Assembly: GCA_032768795.1 (NCBI GenBank)
Contig: CP136495.1
Location: forward strand, 374,501 to 438,500
Source: Tremella fuciformis
Lineage: Eukaryota > Basidiomycota > Tremellomycetes > Tremellales > Tremellaceae
DNA length: 64,000 nucleotides
Direction of reading: 5' to 3'
Part shown: piece by piece, positions 10,036-21,200 of the stretch
Layout: each line of letters begins with the position of its first letter
Position numbering within the stretch: position 1 is the stretch's first letter
Translations under genes and position numbers: made by a program
The notes under the pieces: model-generated
The model's input: the letters and a program-made list of their open reading frames with translations, nothing else
Told to the model about the DNA's origin: nothing
Database searches by the model: none

Positions 10036-11985
10036 CTACCTGCGCTTATGCTGAACAGGTAGCTGCCTGTTGTTATCCGCTGTGACTCTTGGCAAATGCC
10101 CGTTTTTGTCAACCAGGCTAAATGGGAATGTCTTGACTGCTGAGTACTCTTTCTGAGGACCTAAACGGTTATACGTGGCAGGTTTGAGATATCTTGTGGA
10201 TATCGGGTCATCGGCCGTGGCGATGCGCTCCGAGATAGACTTGGCAAAGGCATGACCCAGACGGGTCTCCAGGTCTTTGCGTGCCGGACCATTATTTCTA
10301 ACGCAAAGTTTCCTTACGTCAGGACTCGATAGCCACTCCTTGTCTATCAGCGAATCGAGCTCAAGACCCCATGGTTCTTCTGGCAGGCCACGCTCTTGCA
10401 GGAAGACGCTGAAGGTCTGGTTCGTGGGTTGCGCGGCATCCACCGTTTCCGAGATTCCGCGGCACAACGTAAGTCCAAGCCGCACGTTCCCGAGCGGTTC
10501 ATCAGCGGATCTGGGGTATTCAACATCTTGAAGTGTGAACGCTAAGGTTGGCGCCTTGCCTTCAGATTTTGGTCCGTGCAGCTCCACCATCGCTGGTGAG
10601 ACCGTGACATGTGGATCTTGTCCTCGGTCCCTTTCCTTGCCCCGAGCCGTGCTGGACTCAGTTCCGGCCGTCGGGTCAGTCCCTTTGTAGACGTCAGCGA
10701 CATCGCATCTGCACAGCTTGGATAGCTCTCCCATTTCTTCAGCTGTGAGAGTCAGGATGTTGACTCCGAGACTTGTCTCAGAAAGCTCGACGTCGGAATC
10801 TAAGAGGTTACCGAATTCTGCCTTTAGAGCCGCGGCAAACTTCTCCGAAACGCGATTTTGGAAGAGGGCTCGTGCAGTTTGCTGTTCTGCCGAGCCATCG
10901 GGGAGCGTTGCGGATGACATATGACGCGGCTCCAGTCCGTCCCAGACCTCACGGAGGATAGCGGCCTTGGCTTCGACTGAATTGAGTGACCAGTCATTAC
11001 TGATGAAGTGGGACAATTTCGTCAGTAAAGGCGTTGCCGGATCCGGGATGTGTCTAGTCGGACAAAAGATGAGACGAGTCTCGCAGTCAGTCGGTGCTCC
11101 GTCTGGAACCGCTGGCCAGGCGTCCGTGGCGATCTCAGCGAAGACGCCCAGAACACTGCGATCATTGGAGTACGGGCCTGAGTACTTTCGAAGTGCTTCG
11201 ACGGAATGGGGCGCATACCTTCCGTGGGGACAACGCGCGAGAAACAGGGGTTCGACCTGATCCTGGGCGCCGACCGCGTTCTGTCGGGTGTTCTTTGGGG
11301 AGGTGTCGTCTCCTGAACGCTTCGAGCTAGTATCACCTGTCGGGATGATCCGTTGTTTGGCGTCCCTTTCGACTTGCTGCATATAGTACGCGAATTGCAA
11401 TGGGAACTCGCCAACTATATCTTGGGACAATTCTTTCTCCTTCAACGTCTTCCGGCTGTCAACAAGGTATTTTCGGTATGTCGCGTCGTTCATGGGGATG
11501 ATCCTTGGGACTAACTCATGTCGGATTTCATCGAATTCAGTAAGAGATCTGGGAAGGACGCAGCTCATCAAGAAGTTGAAGCGTCCGGTCAGCTCTTCAA
11601 TGTCACTGTTTTGAGCATCTTGCTTTAGCACACGCTCCATCAGCGCGGCACCCGACAGCGCATTTTCCCAACACGGCACAAAATACTTGCTCTGTTCTGT
11701 GTGCTGTACGAGAGCCTCGGTGTTTCTCCTCAGAGCCGGTTTTTCGGTGCTTTCCGATCTGAACAGTATGCCCCGGAATTGGGTCCTCTTTGCCAGCTTC
11801 TTTGCCAGTTGTTTCTGACTCATCTTGGACGTATTGATCAAGGATGGGAGCTCTTCTACGAAGCTATCTTCAAGCTTACAATTGATACCATAGTATGTGC
11901 GATGATGAGTCGTAGGCCCGATACTTTGCACAATGGGTTTCTGGTCGAGAGTCTCCCGTGTAGTAGCAGCAGTGGAAGACGACAT
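10036..11985 (-). CDS. Group A paralogue A1 (649 aa), function unknown
   Basis: A TATA-like box at 12054-12061 lies inside the longest open frame, so I place the start at the ATG at 11985, giving 649 residues without introns. A Ser/Thr-rich N-terminus is followed by what look like repeated modules. A Trp/Arg helix occurs three times (CWENALSG, NDWSLNSVEAK, DKEWLSSPDVRKL). The strand motif RLIFCPTRH corresponds to the F-x-P motif of the A and C groups, and VNILTLTAEEMGEL and RYLKPATYN resemble their terminal motif. GPYSNDRSVLG matches GPYSDGPSTLG in the gene at 31881-33203. No signal peptide or membrane segment is seen. It may be a fusion of two group A units. Confidence 0.65.
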   Translation of the reverse strand: MSSSTAATTRETLDQKPIVQSIGPTTHHRTYYGINCKLEDSFVEELPSLINTSKMSQKQLAKKLAKRTQFRGILFRSESTEKPALRRNTEALVQHTEQSKYFVPCWENALSGAALMERVLKQDAQNSDIEELTGRFNFLMSCVLPRSLTEFDEIRHELVPRIIPMNDATYRKYLVDSRKTLKEKELSQDIVGEFPLQFAYYMQQVERDAKQRIIPTGDTSSKRSGDDTSPKNTRQNAVGAQDQVEPLFLARCPHGRYAPHSVEALRKYSGPYSNDRSVLGVFAEIATDAWPAVPDGAPTDCETRLIFCPTRHIPDPATPLLTKLSHFISNDWSLNSVEAKAAILREVWDGLEPRHMSSATLPDGSAEQQTARALFQNRVSEKFAAALKAEFGNLLDSDVELSETSLGVNILTLTAEEMGELSKLCRCDVADVYKGTDPTAGTESSTARGKERDRGQDPHVTVSPAMVELHGPKSEGKAPTLAFTLQDVEYPRSADEPLGNVRLGLTLCRGISETVDAAQPTNQTFSVFLQERGLPEEPWGLELDSLIDKEWLSSPDVRKLCVRNNGPARKDLETRLGHAFAKSISERIATADDPISTRYLKPATYNRLGPQKEYSAVKTFPFSLVDKNGHLPRVTADNNRQLPVQHKRR

Positions 11986-12831
11986 CGTATACAGTAGGAA
12001 GTAGGTTCGCGATTGTTTATGAAGCTTGGGGGAAACAAGCGGGCTCGGAGCGCCTTTTATGCTTGAGTTCTGCAGACGACGAGCTCGCTCACATAAAAGG
12101 ACGTCTCGAGGCCTGGATCCCCAGTAAACTTCAGCAAAGGAGGACATTTCGTATTTTTGCATTTGCTTTCGTCGGAGCAGAAACTACGAAAAGGTTGAAG
12201 GCGAAAACCAAGGAACTTAGCGTCGAGGACGAATGTATTTCACACCGCCGCCTTCTGCACTCGAGAGTGCAAGAAGGGCGAAGGTAACCGTCAGGAGCAT
12301 GTTCAAACGAGACTGTACTCCACAAAGCGCAGCTTTGTCTCCAACACCCCGAGGAGAAGGCTCCCTATCCCTTCCTCCTGTGGTGAGCGTCAGATCTCGA
12401 GATTTCTGATTTCCTGAATCGCATAAGGCGTTGACACTGTCCGTCTGTCTCGTCCGTGCGGAAGCACCAGGCGGCCGGTCCGACGACACGCAAGCACATG
12501 CATCCGTCCGCTACGAGGTCGTCTATGATAACATAGAGGGCAAAGGAGAAGTGCAAGTGACGGGTCACTGCAACAAGCACTGCTTGCTGGTGATGTGAGG
12601 TGACGATAGAGAGCAGAAGCGGTCCGTGCGAGTTTGGCGTGCTATCAACCATCCTTCCTCACTGCTCACGTGATTCCATAGTAGGGAAGAGATCATAGTA
12701 GTACATGGGATGATCGGGGAGAGGGAGTACAGACAGAGGGCACTGGTTAGATCTGCTCAGAACTCGACTTTCCCCATGTCCACGCGCCCTGAACCCTATG
12801 ACTCGGCATGTTAATTCCAGTCCTAGTGTGA
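11986..12831. other. Intergenic: promoter of A1, otherwise empty
   Basis: Apart from the TATA-like box at 12054-12061 I see nothing supportable. Open frames here are short and overlap on both strands. Confidence 0.5.
12054..12061 (-). promoter_or_regulatory. TATA-like box of gene A1
   Basis: Minus-strand CATAAAAG sits about 70 bases upstream of the ATG at 11985 and argues against the longer upstream reading frame. Confidence 0.5.
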
Positions 12832-13794
12832 TCACAGCTCGCAGACTTCGACAAAGCGAGTGATGCCTTGTTTGCCGGGATCCTCCGACTCCCATGATGC
12901 GAGTGTGTCGTTGAGGAACTTGACAGAAGTCTTGCGTATGCAAGCCTCCATCTGCTGCCGGTCACTGGCGGTCCGTCGTACAGAGCTGGTCAGACAGAAT
13001 ATTTGCCTCTGTCCCCTTTCGATGGCGGCAAGACCATCATAGACATCGGAATCCTCTGTCCTTGCTTGCCAGTACAGGTGCTGGAGGACCTTGAGCGCGG
13101 ACAAAGCCGTGGCGTCCTCCCTGTGCCCATGGACAATCTTGCACCTGATCTCAGGCTCATACGCCGAACCCTCGGAACCCGACCAGCGTGGCCCAAAGAA
13201 GAGCCTGCTTTTGCTTTCATCCCCTTCTGAGTGCTCGGGAGGACGCAGGTTGGAGAGTAGCGAGAGTTCGTTCCGCAAAAGATGGAAGGGGTCTATCAGG
13301 TCTTCGGCCTCTCTGCTGCCCACGGACGCGACGAGAATCCCGTGAATGAACCTCCCTTCCACCCCTTTCTGTGTCAAGAGCTCTCGACCAGATTGAAGTA
13401 ACGTCTGTGAGAGACACGCCTGGATTCGCGTCAACCTCGTGCAGTACCCTATCGCGCCCTCTTTGAGCTCTCGAAGGCGCTCTCTGAGGGGAGTGAGCTC
13501 GGGACTCGACCATGCGTCTTTCCATAGGAGACCCTGATGCTCGTGCTGCCTCCATATCCTGAAGCATTCTGCGTCGCTCTCTGTGGCCTCGGTCGGCGTG
13601 CCAGCCGCAGTTGGGATCAGGTATGTGTGAAAAGTCTTGAACACCTGGCGAAACTCTTCGGCGGTCCAGGAAACTGGCTCCCGTGTGCCGTCCCACTGCA
13701 TCAGAACGGCAACGGTGGGCGGCCCGAAATCGGGATTGGCAGGCTCGTCATCGGCAGACTGCGATCGCACTGAGGGGACTGTGTTAGCGGACAT
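12832..13794 (-). CDS. Group A paralogue A2 (320 aa), function unknown
   Basis: A single open frame with ATG at 13794 and an acidic N-terminus. The Trp helix (WKDAWSSPELTPLRERL) lies near residue 80. The strand motif is SRLFFGPRWS, followed by a Leu-rich helix (ALSALKVLQHLYWQA) and a terminal FLNDTLASW helix ending in RFVEVCEL. The same order appears in the neighbouring gene at 14281-15294, most clearly ALxxLQHLxWQA. A2 and A3 are adjacent and in the same orientation, consistent with tandem duplication. It is shorter than A1 and ends right after FVEV, without the Tyr motif and intron seen in group C. No known domain was recognised. Confidence 0.65.
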   Translation of the reverse strand: MSANTVPSVRSQSADDEPANPDFGPPTVAVLMQWDGTREPVSWTAEEFRQVFKTFHTYLIPTAAGTPTEATESDAECFRIWRQHEHQGLLWKDAWSSPELTPLRERLRELKEGAIGYCTRLTRIQACLSQTLLQSGRELLTQKGVEGRFIHGILVASVGSREAEDLIDPFHLLRNELSLLSNLRPPEHSEGDESKSRLFFGPRWSGSEGSAYEPEIRCKIVHGHREDATALSALKVLQHLYWQARTEDSDVYDGLAAIERGQRQIFCLTSSVRRTASDRQQMEACIRKTSVKFLNDTLASWESEDPGKQGITRFVEVCEL

Positions 13795-14280
13795 GTTACG
13801 GATCCGTCAGAATGCGAGGGCGTTTTGGTCTATTGGCTGGGTGGCAACGCTCTGCGCCCCTCGTCCTTCTTCCTACTTCTTGCCACTACCCATTACCTTT
13901 CATGAACGTCCAGTGCAAAAGGAGCGCCTGAGCTCAGGCCACAAGCTTGAGACTTTCTCAAAGCCTTCCGAGTCGCCGGTGTTGCGCCTGTTCTGCCGCT
14001 CTTGGTGAGCGGGCGGATATACACGCCTTCGTGCGAGCCGGGTCTGTCTGCTGGGCGCAGCAGCGAAGCCCTGCTCGCAACCTAACGAGCAGCTCTCTCC
14101 GATCCATGCTAGCACGGCCGCATAGCACTAGACGATTCACATTACAGTACTGTAGCATCCAGAGCGAGATCGGCCGAGCCATGTTTCCTCTACATACGCA
14201 CAATCAGAGTGCATTGCAAGTACCCATCTAAGAACAGTCGGACAGAAAGTGCAGACAGGCAGGGCTGTAAACGAACAAAT
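13795..14280. other. Intergenic between A2 and A3
   Basis: No gene, repeat or clear promoter element seen beyond the flanks. Confidence 0.45.
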
Positions 14281-15294
14281 TCACTCGTCCACTGCCCATT
14301 CGTGATATTGTCCGTCAATCACCTCAACAAACCCACCTAGGTCACTGTGTTGTGCAGAGTCAGCCGATAGGAGCGAATCCAGCTGGCTTGCCAAGAACTT
14401 TGCCGATTCATGCCGAACAACTCGCCCGACTTCGGTGGTAAGCCGCATGAGCACTTCATCCGGGCCATCATTTACAGCGTCGCCTGAAGCGCGCCTGGCC
14501 TCCTCTTCAATCCTAAGAAGACCCACACGAGTAGGGGTACCGGAGGTCTTGGCTTGCCAAAGCAAGTGTTGCAGCGCATGTAGAGCCGTTCGGCCGCGCG
14601 AGGTATGTTCATGGCCTTGGATCAGCTCAGAGTCGATCCTGGGTGCATATTCATGAGGGGGGTCTGTTTCCCAACCCGGCACAAAAATCAGCCTGCTCTT
14701 CCTGCAGACGGTAGATTTGCCCGAGGAAGATATGTACAGCCTCCCAGACGGCATTGGTCGTCGGGCGTTGAGCAGCAGTGACAGGTCGCCCCACTCTGCG
14801 AGGCCGGCAGCGCTGCACCCCAAAGGAGGTAGTGTGCTGGGCCGGACCTCGTTGCTCCAATGCCCGTTGCTCCAGGGCACAATGCGCGGCAGGTCAAATC
14901 TGTCAGAGATGAGATCGTAGTCTGTGCTGATCTCGTACTTGATGCGCTCCCGAAGGGCTTGAGAAGCGGCCTCGATCAGTTGGGACCGAAGACACGCTTT
15001 GGCTTCTTCACGTCGGTGGGCAGGGCTTGACGTTCGCAACAGCACCTCCTTGGCATCGGTGAGGTCTTCGTTGAGCCAGGCATCGCCGATGATAGCCATG
15101 CTTTTGACAAGCTGGTCGCGGGCACGAGATAGTAGGCGGTAAAAGGGGTCTGTGGTATTCATCAAGCTCCGGTGATGGAATCCATAGCTGATGGCAGTCG
15201 GACGTCGACCCGGGAGAGCGGCTCTCGCCCAGTCGTCCTCGACATCGACTTCGATGCCGGTCGTGTCTCTGTCACTTGAGGTTGGCATCGCCAT
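14281..15294 (-). CDS. Group A paralogue A3 (337 aa), function unknown
   Basis: I use the ATG at 15294 because the longer frame upstream has no ATG. The order of motifs is: Trp helix GDAWLNEDLTDAKEVL; an Arg-rich helix; strand motif KSRLIFVPGWE; TALHALQHLLWQAK; and a final FLASQLDSLL helix followed by GFVEVIDGQYHEW near the C-terminus. This ending aligns with FLTQTLEERV...RFVYM...Y in group C and is the best evidence linking the two groups. No intron, signal peptide or membrane segment. Function unknown. Confidence 0.65.
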   Translation of the reverse strand: MAMPTSSDRDTTGIEVDVEDDWARAALPGRRPTAISYGFHHRSLMNTTDPFYRLLSRARDQLVKSMAIIGDAWLNEDLTDAKEVLLRTSSPAHRREEAKACLRSQLIEAASQALRERIKYEISTDYDLISDRFDLPRIVPWSNGHWSNEVRPSTLPPLGCSAAGLAEWGDLSLLLNARRPMPSGRLYISSSGKSTVCRKSRLIFVPGWETDPPHEYAPRIDSELIQGHEHTSRGRTALHALQHLLWQAKTSGTPTRVGLLRIEEEARRASGDAVNDGPDEVLMRLTTEVGRVVRHESAKFLASQLDSLLSADSAQHSDLGGFVEVIDGQYHEWAVDE

Positions 15295-16183
15295 TGCGAA
15301 AGAGTTAGGAGTTCTGTGAGTAGCGGCTTGTGATATGGATTTCCAAAGCAACGTAGGCCCCAGACGTTGAATCGTGATGGGATGAAAGTGTGGGACGGGC
15401 CGTCTCGGGCACCCGACATCATCTTGTAGCGACCAGAAAACATCACTTCCTCACGAAGGCCATGACAGTCAAAGGACGCCCAAGGTGAAGCATAGCTGAA
15501 AGCTGTCTGCCGCACTCTGTTTGCTTCTCGCAACACGCTCTTCCATTCACGCATTGACGGTCGTCCTTCAGTTTGGCACTCGGGGCATTGAGATGTGGGC
15601 CAAGCTGCTCCTCGTGGCAGCCGTTCAAGTCGACGTCAGCCCTCCAGTAGTGTTTGTGGTCCGGTTTTCCCCACCTTATCTGGCGCGAAAACACCATGAA
15701 CTCGATTCTCTTGCTCCAAGCTCAGCTCCCAGGCCATCCCGTAGCAGACTCGTAACGCGTGGAATGGGCGTGGCTGCCAGGTGGGAGCATTGACATCCCC
15801 AACGAAACACCTCGGGCAGAGCGGCCATCGAGGGCCTCTCGTCCCCGAGGCTTCTAGTCGAGCAGCACTGCCCCATCGTGTCTCGCTCCATTGTCGTCTT
15901 CAACACCAATCTCTCCTCTTGATCAGCATCGTCGTTGTCTTTGTCGCCATTAGAAGTGTTGTGAGCGTAGTCATTTGCTGGAGCCGGGGATTTAGTTAGT
16001 CACCGAGATCAGAAAAGAGAGATCTCAGGAACAAACGCCGAGCTCACGATCGGTTCATGTCTCATCGTCATTCCACTCTTCGTACTCGGCTTTGGCAGTG
16101 ACAAGTAACAACACAGAGGGGCTCCCAGGACCGCAGCATCCCCACTGTACTCGTCTCTCGCCGACTGGCTCGGCGCACTCGCC
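15295..16183. other. Intergenic between A3 and the desaturase gene
   Basis: The boundary between accessory and conserved DNA. No supported gene. It contains the promoters of A3 (minus) and the desaturase (plus). Confidence 0.45.
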
Positions 16184-18120
16184 ATGTCCAGCCCCGACAC
16201 CCACCCCTCCCCTTCCCACCCTCCACCTTCCGAGATGACGGCGACCGAGGCGAGATCGCACAGGCCAAAAGCAAAGATATGGTGGTGTGAGCTACTCGCT
16301 TTGACTCGGAACGAGCTCACGCGTAGCCAATGGGATCTTCTTCATCTGCATGTCTCACCTGTGCCGTACACCACTCGCCGCTGATGCCCAGCCATGCACC
16401 TCTTTGCCCTGTGGGGAATGGTACGGGGTAGTCCGGCCATGAGGATAGATTGGCGCACGGCGCTCCTGTGTTTTGTCTCGTGGCAGCTGGCGAGCTTTGG
16501 GTGAGCTTTCTCCTGTGCGAGACCGGCCGAGCTGTAGCTGATTTGCAGAGTGACTATCGGTCAGTCAGTAAGCCTTCCGGGCACGGCAGCTCACAGGCAG
16601 GCTATCATAGATTATGGTCCCACCGCGCGTTCCAAGCGACAACACCTCTTCGCATTGTACTGGCTTGGATGGGCTCCATGGGGTTCCAAGGCAGCATCAA
16701 GTGGTGGGTACTCCGACACCGCCTGCACCATCGGTAAGCCGCACCCCTCTCCCCAGAACACGCCTCACGAGCAGCTTCACCGACAGCCCAGTGCACGACC
16801 CGTACGCCGCCACGAAAGGCCTCTTCTTCGCGCACTGCGGCTGGATCTTTCTCAAGCCCAACTACCCCCGCATGAAGCTCATCGAGCGCGGCGACCTCGA
16901 AGCCGACCCGGTCGTGCGGTTTCAGCATCGGTATTATATCCAGATTGCCCTCTTCTCTGGGCTCATCCTCCCTACCTTCATCGCGCATTTCGGTTGGGGC
17001 GACGGGCTCGGGGGACTGGTATGGGGCGGAGCAGTGGCGAGGCTCTTGATATGGCGCGCTGCCTTTCGGTGTTTGCGATGTGTGGGCTGATAGGTAGGCA
17101 CACGACGTTCTGCATCAACTCGCTGGCGCACTGGACGGGGCTGCAGCCCTACACGGAAGAAGTGACGGCACGGGGCAACTACGTGAGCTGTCAACCTCCT
17201 CTTGGGCGAAGCTGATCGCAGCTCCTGGCACTGCTCACCTCTGGCGAGGGCAACCACAAGTACGACATCCCATCTCCCTGGTGATTGACTGCTGATGGGC
17301 AGCTTCCACCACGCCTTCCCCAAAGACTTCAGAAACGGCCCCCACCCCGCGTGAGCCAGACTATCCATGTATGTGTGGGGACACGGAACTGACAGACGAC
17401 AAGCGATTGGGACCCGACAAAATGGATCATCCACCTCTTGCATACCTACACCCCCTTCGTGCCCTCCATCGCACGCACTCCCGAGTCGGCCATACGTAAA
17501 GCCCGCGCGAGGGTATATCTCGCCCATGCTGAACGGCTCACGTCGTCTTTGGCTGCGGGAGAGACGATCCGGCCGGTCGCCGAACTGCCCGTGTGGAGTA
17601 AGAGGGAGGTGAAGAGGCGGAACGGCGAGTGGGTCACTGGGAACGACGGCGAGTTGCGCCGGAGAGTCTTGCTCCTTCTCGAGGGCTGTGTGGTGGATGC
17701 CGGTGAATTCCTAGAAGATCACGTAGGTCAAGCTCACTACCCCGATTTAGGGTTGAGGATCGAGGGTAGGGGAGGAGTGCTGATGCCCAGCCCGGGGGAG
17801 AAGACCTCATCCTCTCTCATGCCGTTGGCCCGCTGCCGCCCGCACGGACCCGCCGCGGCTCCAGCTCCGAGCCGGAGCCGACTTCTCCCCTGCACGACTC
17901 GGGCTATTCGACCCTCTCGTCGCCGTCCCTCTCGTCCGACGAGACCAAACCCGGTGAGAGGTACGATGAAGGTGAGGAGAGGCTGAGAGATGCGACGCGG
18001 GCCTTCTTTGGCGGGATGAACAACCACTCGGCAGCTGCCAAAGATATGATGCGGTGTTTGCGCGTGGCGAGGGTGGAGAAGGGCGACCACAATCCAGAGT
18101 CGCCCCAAGTATGTACGTAA
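16184..18120 (+). CDS. OLE1: Delta-9 (stearoyl-CoA) fatty acid desaturase with C-terminal cytochrome b5 domain
   Basis: It introduces the first double bond into palmitoyl- and stearoyl-CoA in the ER membrane. Nine exons fit in frame (16184-16286, 16392-16500, 16549-16559, 16601-16733, 16775-17068, 17098-17182, 17222-17259, 17303-17350, 17404-17722, 17791-18120 counting the micro-exon as the third of ten), giving about 489 residues. Histidine boxes are GYHRLWSHR, LRHRLHHR and HNFHHAFP (the last spliced), with hydrophobic segments between them. FCINSLAHW is typical of the family. The C-terminal haem-binding DHPGGEDLI is created by splicing 17722 to 17791. A Ser/Pro-rich linker and an acidic tail follow. 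Odd points are an 11-base exon (16549-16559) and a 29-base intron (17069-17097). The downstream gene is convergent, 132 bases away. Confidence 0.93.
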
Positions 18121-18252
18121 CCATGTATGTAGACGATAGACTATGCATGCACACCTCATCGACTGATCGGACGCTGGGAGTAGTTACTGTATGCAGGAGA
18201 CGTGCACAATGCGCTAGATCCTCCAAGACCACAAGCCCACACCACGCCGTCG

Positions 18253-21200
18253 CTACCGCTTCTCCCCCGCCCATTCCTTGTACATCCCCTCGAGGCTCTT
18301 CTGGATCATACTCGCCGGCAGACTCCTGATGATGTCGCCGATCTTCTCCTCCAGCACCTCCTTCTTCTCCCCGGCGCGCATCGCATAGTCGGTCGTCAGC
18401 CTGTACATGGCGAGAATGGCAAGCGACACGTGGGTCTGATGCGACGCGTACGGCGAGTCGGTTCGGCTAGTGCTACTTGGCACAGGGGCATCTTTTGACG
18501 ACGAAGAGACCGGGGCATTGCGCTCGCCGCGCGTGAGTCGGAGGAGGATCTCCACGAGATCGTTGGGGTCTTTCAGTAGCGACTGGATGAATGCGCCTCG
18601 CGAAGCGGAAGAGCCGGACGTCGAGGTGGACGTCCATGATTCCAGCAGCGATTGCAGTGTAGGCGCCTAGCGCATGAGCGAACCATGACAGGGGCATACG
18701 AGGAGACACTCACCGGATCCGGGTCGACCACTTCCAGCTTCCCCACCCAGCCGTTAGGATCGATCTTGGCGAATTGCTCACCCAGCCACTCGTCGGCCGT
18801 GTTGGTGCGACACCACTTGGGCTCGCTGAGCGGGCGGCGCTTGTTGAGGTGAACAACGAGCACTGTGGCAGTCTTCTCGTCGCTTGAGCCGCTCTCGGTA
18901 AGCTTGTGCAGCGGCGGAGCGGCATCGGCCGTCTCGGAGACGGAATCGGACTTGGCGTAGATGCCCGCCAGCTCGGAAGCAGGAATCGGCACAAAGCGCT
19001 GGTCCGTAGGGTCGTACCGCTCCATCTGTCGATCAGCTGGGCCGACTCTTGGCCATGGATTGCAACTGACCAATATGCCTTTGGGCAGCACCCGCACCTC
19101 CTCGCTCGATTCCTTTTCCACGGCGGCGCGCAAGACCACTTCGATCCGGCCAGCCTTCCTGAGGATCTTGACACGGGACACAGCTTCCGAGTCCAGGCAT
19201 AAACGCCTGGAGCTGTCTTCGTACAAGATGCTCAGGCGGTTCGTGCTCGGCACAGCAATGTCCTCCAAACCATCATCCCCACCGGCTGAGGAAGCGGCCG
19301 ACGAGAACGACGACCGTGACCGCCGTCTGGCGCGAGATTTGGCGTATGCCGAGGCGGTAGCGGCGGCGCTCTTGGCGAGCGTCTCAGCTACCTTTTGTGC
19401 GGTGTCCGGTGTCGACATGCCAGATTGCCCGATGTGCAGATTGCCGTCAGATACGGCCTGCAGTGCTGCAGCTATGGCGGCTCGAGGGACGTCTGGCTTC
19501 TCCGCAGAATCGCTTGTGACTTCCTCAGCCTGAGCACTCGTATCCGGTGCAGCGTCGGTAATGCCTTTCTCAAGCTCGGTGGCCTCCTTTGCAGGTGCCT
19601 CGGCAGGATGATCGACGTCTTGCGGCTCTTGAACCGTTTCAAGTGCATCTGGAGCCACGTCCGTGCGCATTGAGATGTCGACCGCCGCCAGATCCTCCGC
19701 ATCTCCTTCGTCTGCCTCATCCGCGCTAGCCGCGGGAGCTGGAGCCGAATCGGGCACGTCCGCATGCCCGGGAGCATCAACACCGGGCTCTTCGGTGGCA
19801 GTCCCAACCACGGCTTCGGCCAAAGGAGCGGCACCGCTCTCCGCCTCAACAGCTTCGGGCGCACCGTTCACGCTCTCAGCAGGTTCTGCCTTCGTCTCTG
19901 TGCTGTCCTCGGCCGTTGCAGTCACATGATCCTCTCCCGCAGTGGCAGGTGTCTGCTCCGGCACAGCAGCGGTCGACGCATCAGCTGCGACTGCACGCTT
20001 CGCAGAGTCGGCAAGAAGCGCCCCTTCCATCTCTGGCTCCTCCTTGACGGCAGGGGGATGCGTGTCGACCTTGGTCTCCGTAGCACCGGCCGAACTCTCC
20101 GCCTCATGAGCTTCACCGATCCTGCTCGGGGCCACACTACTGCTCTCCCTCCTCCACCGCTTGTTCGGGTTCCGTCTCAGAGCCTTAGGAATGCGATCCA
20201 GCTCAGGGGGAGACTCAAAGTAAATCCTGAAACGATTCTGGTTGCTCTCAAAGGGCGTGTCGGAGTTGAGCTTTCCGTGAGTCATCATGTAGGAGGCACG
20301 CTTCTTTGGGCTGGAGGCTTTGGCGGACATCAGCCAAAGGTCCGCTAGAAAGCACTCGGACCCACCGCCATCGCCTTCCAGACCTGGTGTTTCGGCCTTC
20401 CTCTTCGACCCAAGCTTCTCAGCAGAAGCGCCGTCCTCATTGACAGCAGCAGGCTCCGTCTTGACGGATTCTCCTTCAGCCTCTTTGGCCGCAAGTGATG
20501 CCTCGGCACCAGTAGATTCGACAGCCTTGGCTTCTCCCTTGGCTTCTTCGACTGGTTCCTCCTTGACTTCAAACGTTTCCAGATCATCAGACCCTTCAGT
20601 CATTCAGCTTCCACTCGTCAAGCCCAATGACCGCCTCTCACCATTCGTCAGCCCCCAGCTCCACCCGAGATCCTTGATCTCGATCCCGACAATACGGAAG
20701 TCCGTCATTGTAGTCTTTGCCTCCTTCTCCTTGTCCTTCTTCTTCCTGTCCTTCTCCTTCGCGTCCTTCCTCTCGTCTCGCCTTGGCTGCTGGCTGCGAT
20801 CCCGATCATTCTTCCCCCTCATTCCACTGGGACCCCTCGGTGCGTTCACAACGGCCCCACCTCTGCCGCCTCTGCCTGCCATTCCTCCTCGACCACCAAA
20901 GCCGCCTCGCATCCCTCCAGGGCCGGACGGTACGAACGGCTGTCGCGAGGGGGATTGCTGTATGGGTGGACCCAAAGGAGCAGAGGCACCGAAACGGATA
21001 ACACCAGACATCATCCCTGTCCCGATCCCACCAGCTCCATTCAGTCCGCTTGGACCACTTGGTGGCTGAGGCTGCGACGATGCAGCGGGGCCGGCTGGGA
21101 GGGGTGGACGGAAGCCTCCAGAGGATCCACTCATTCCCATGCTTGGTCCAGAAGGTGCTCTCACGGGAGGTCGAGGCGGAATAGACGAAGGCGTTGGCGT

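Noticed and set aside
12055..12162. Longer N-terminus for A1 starting at 12162
   Set aside because: A TATA-like box lies inside this extension and a good ATG follows at 11985.
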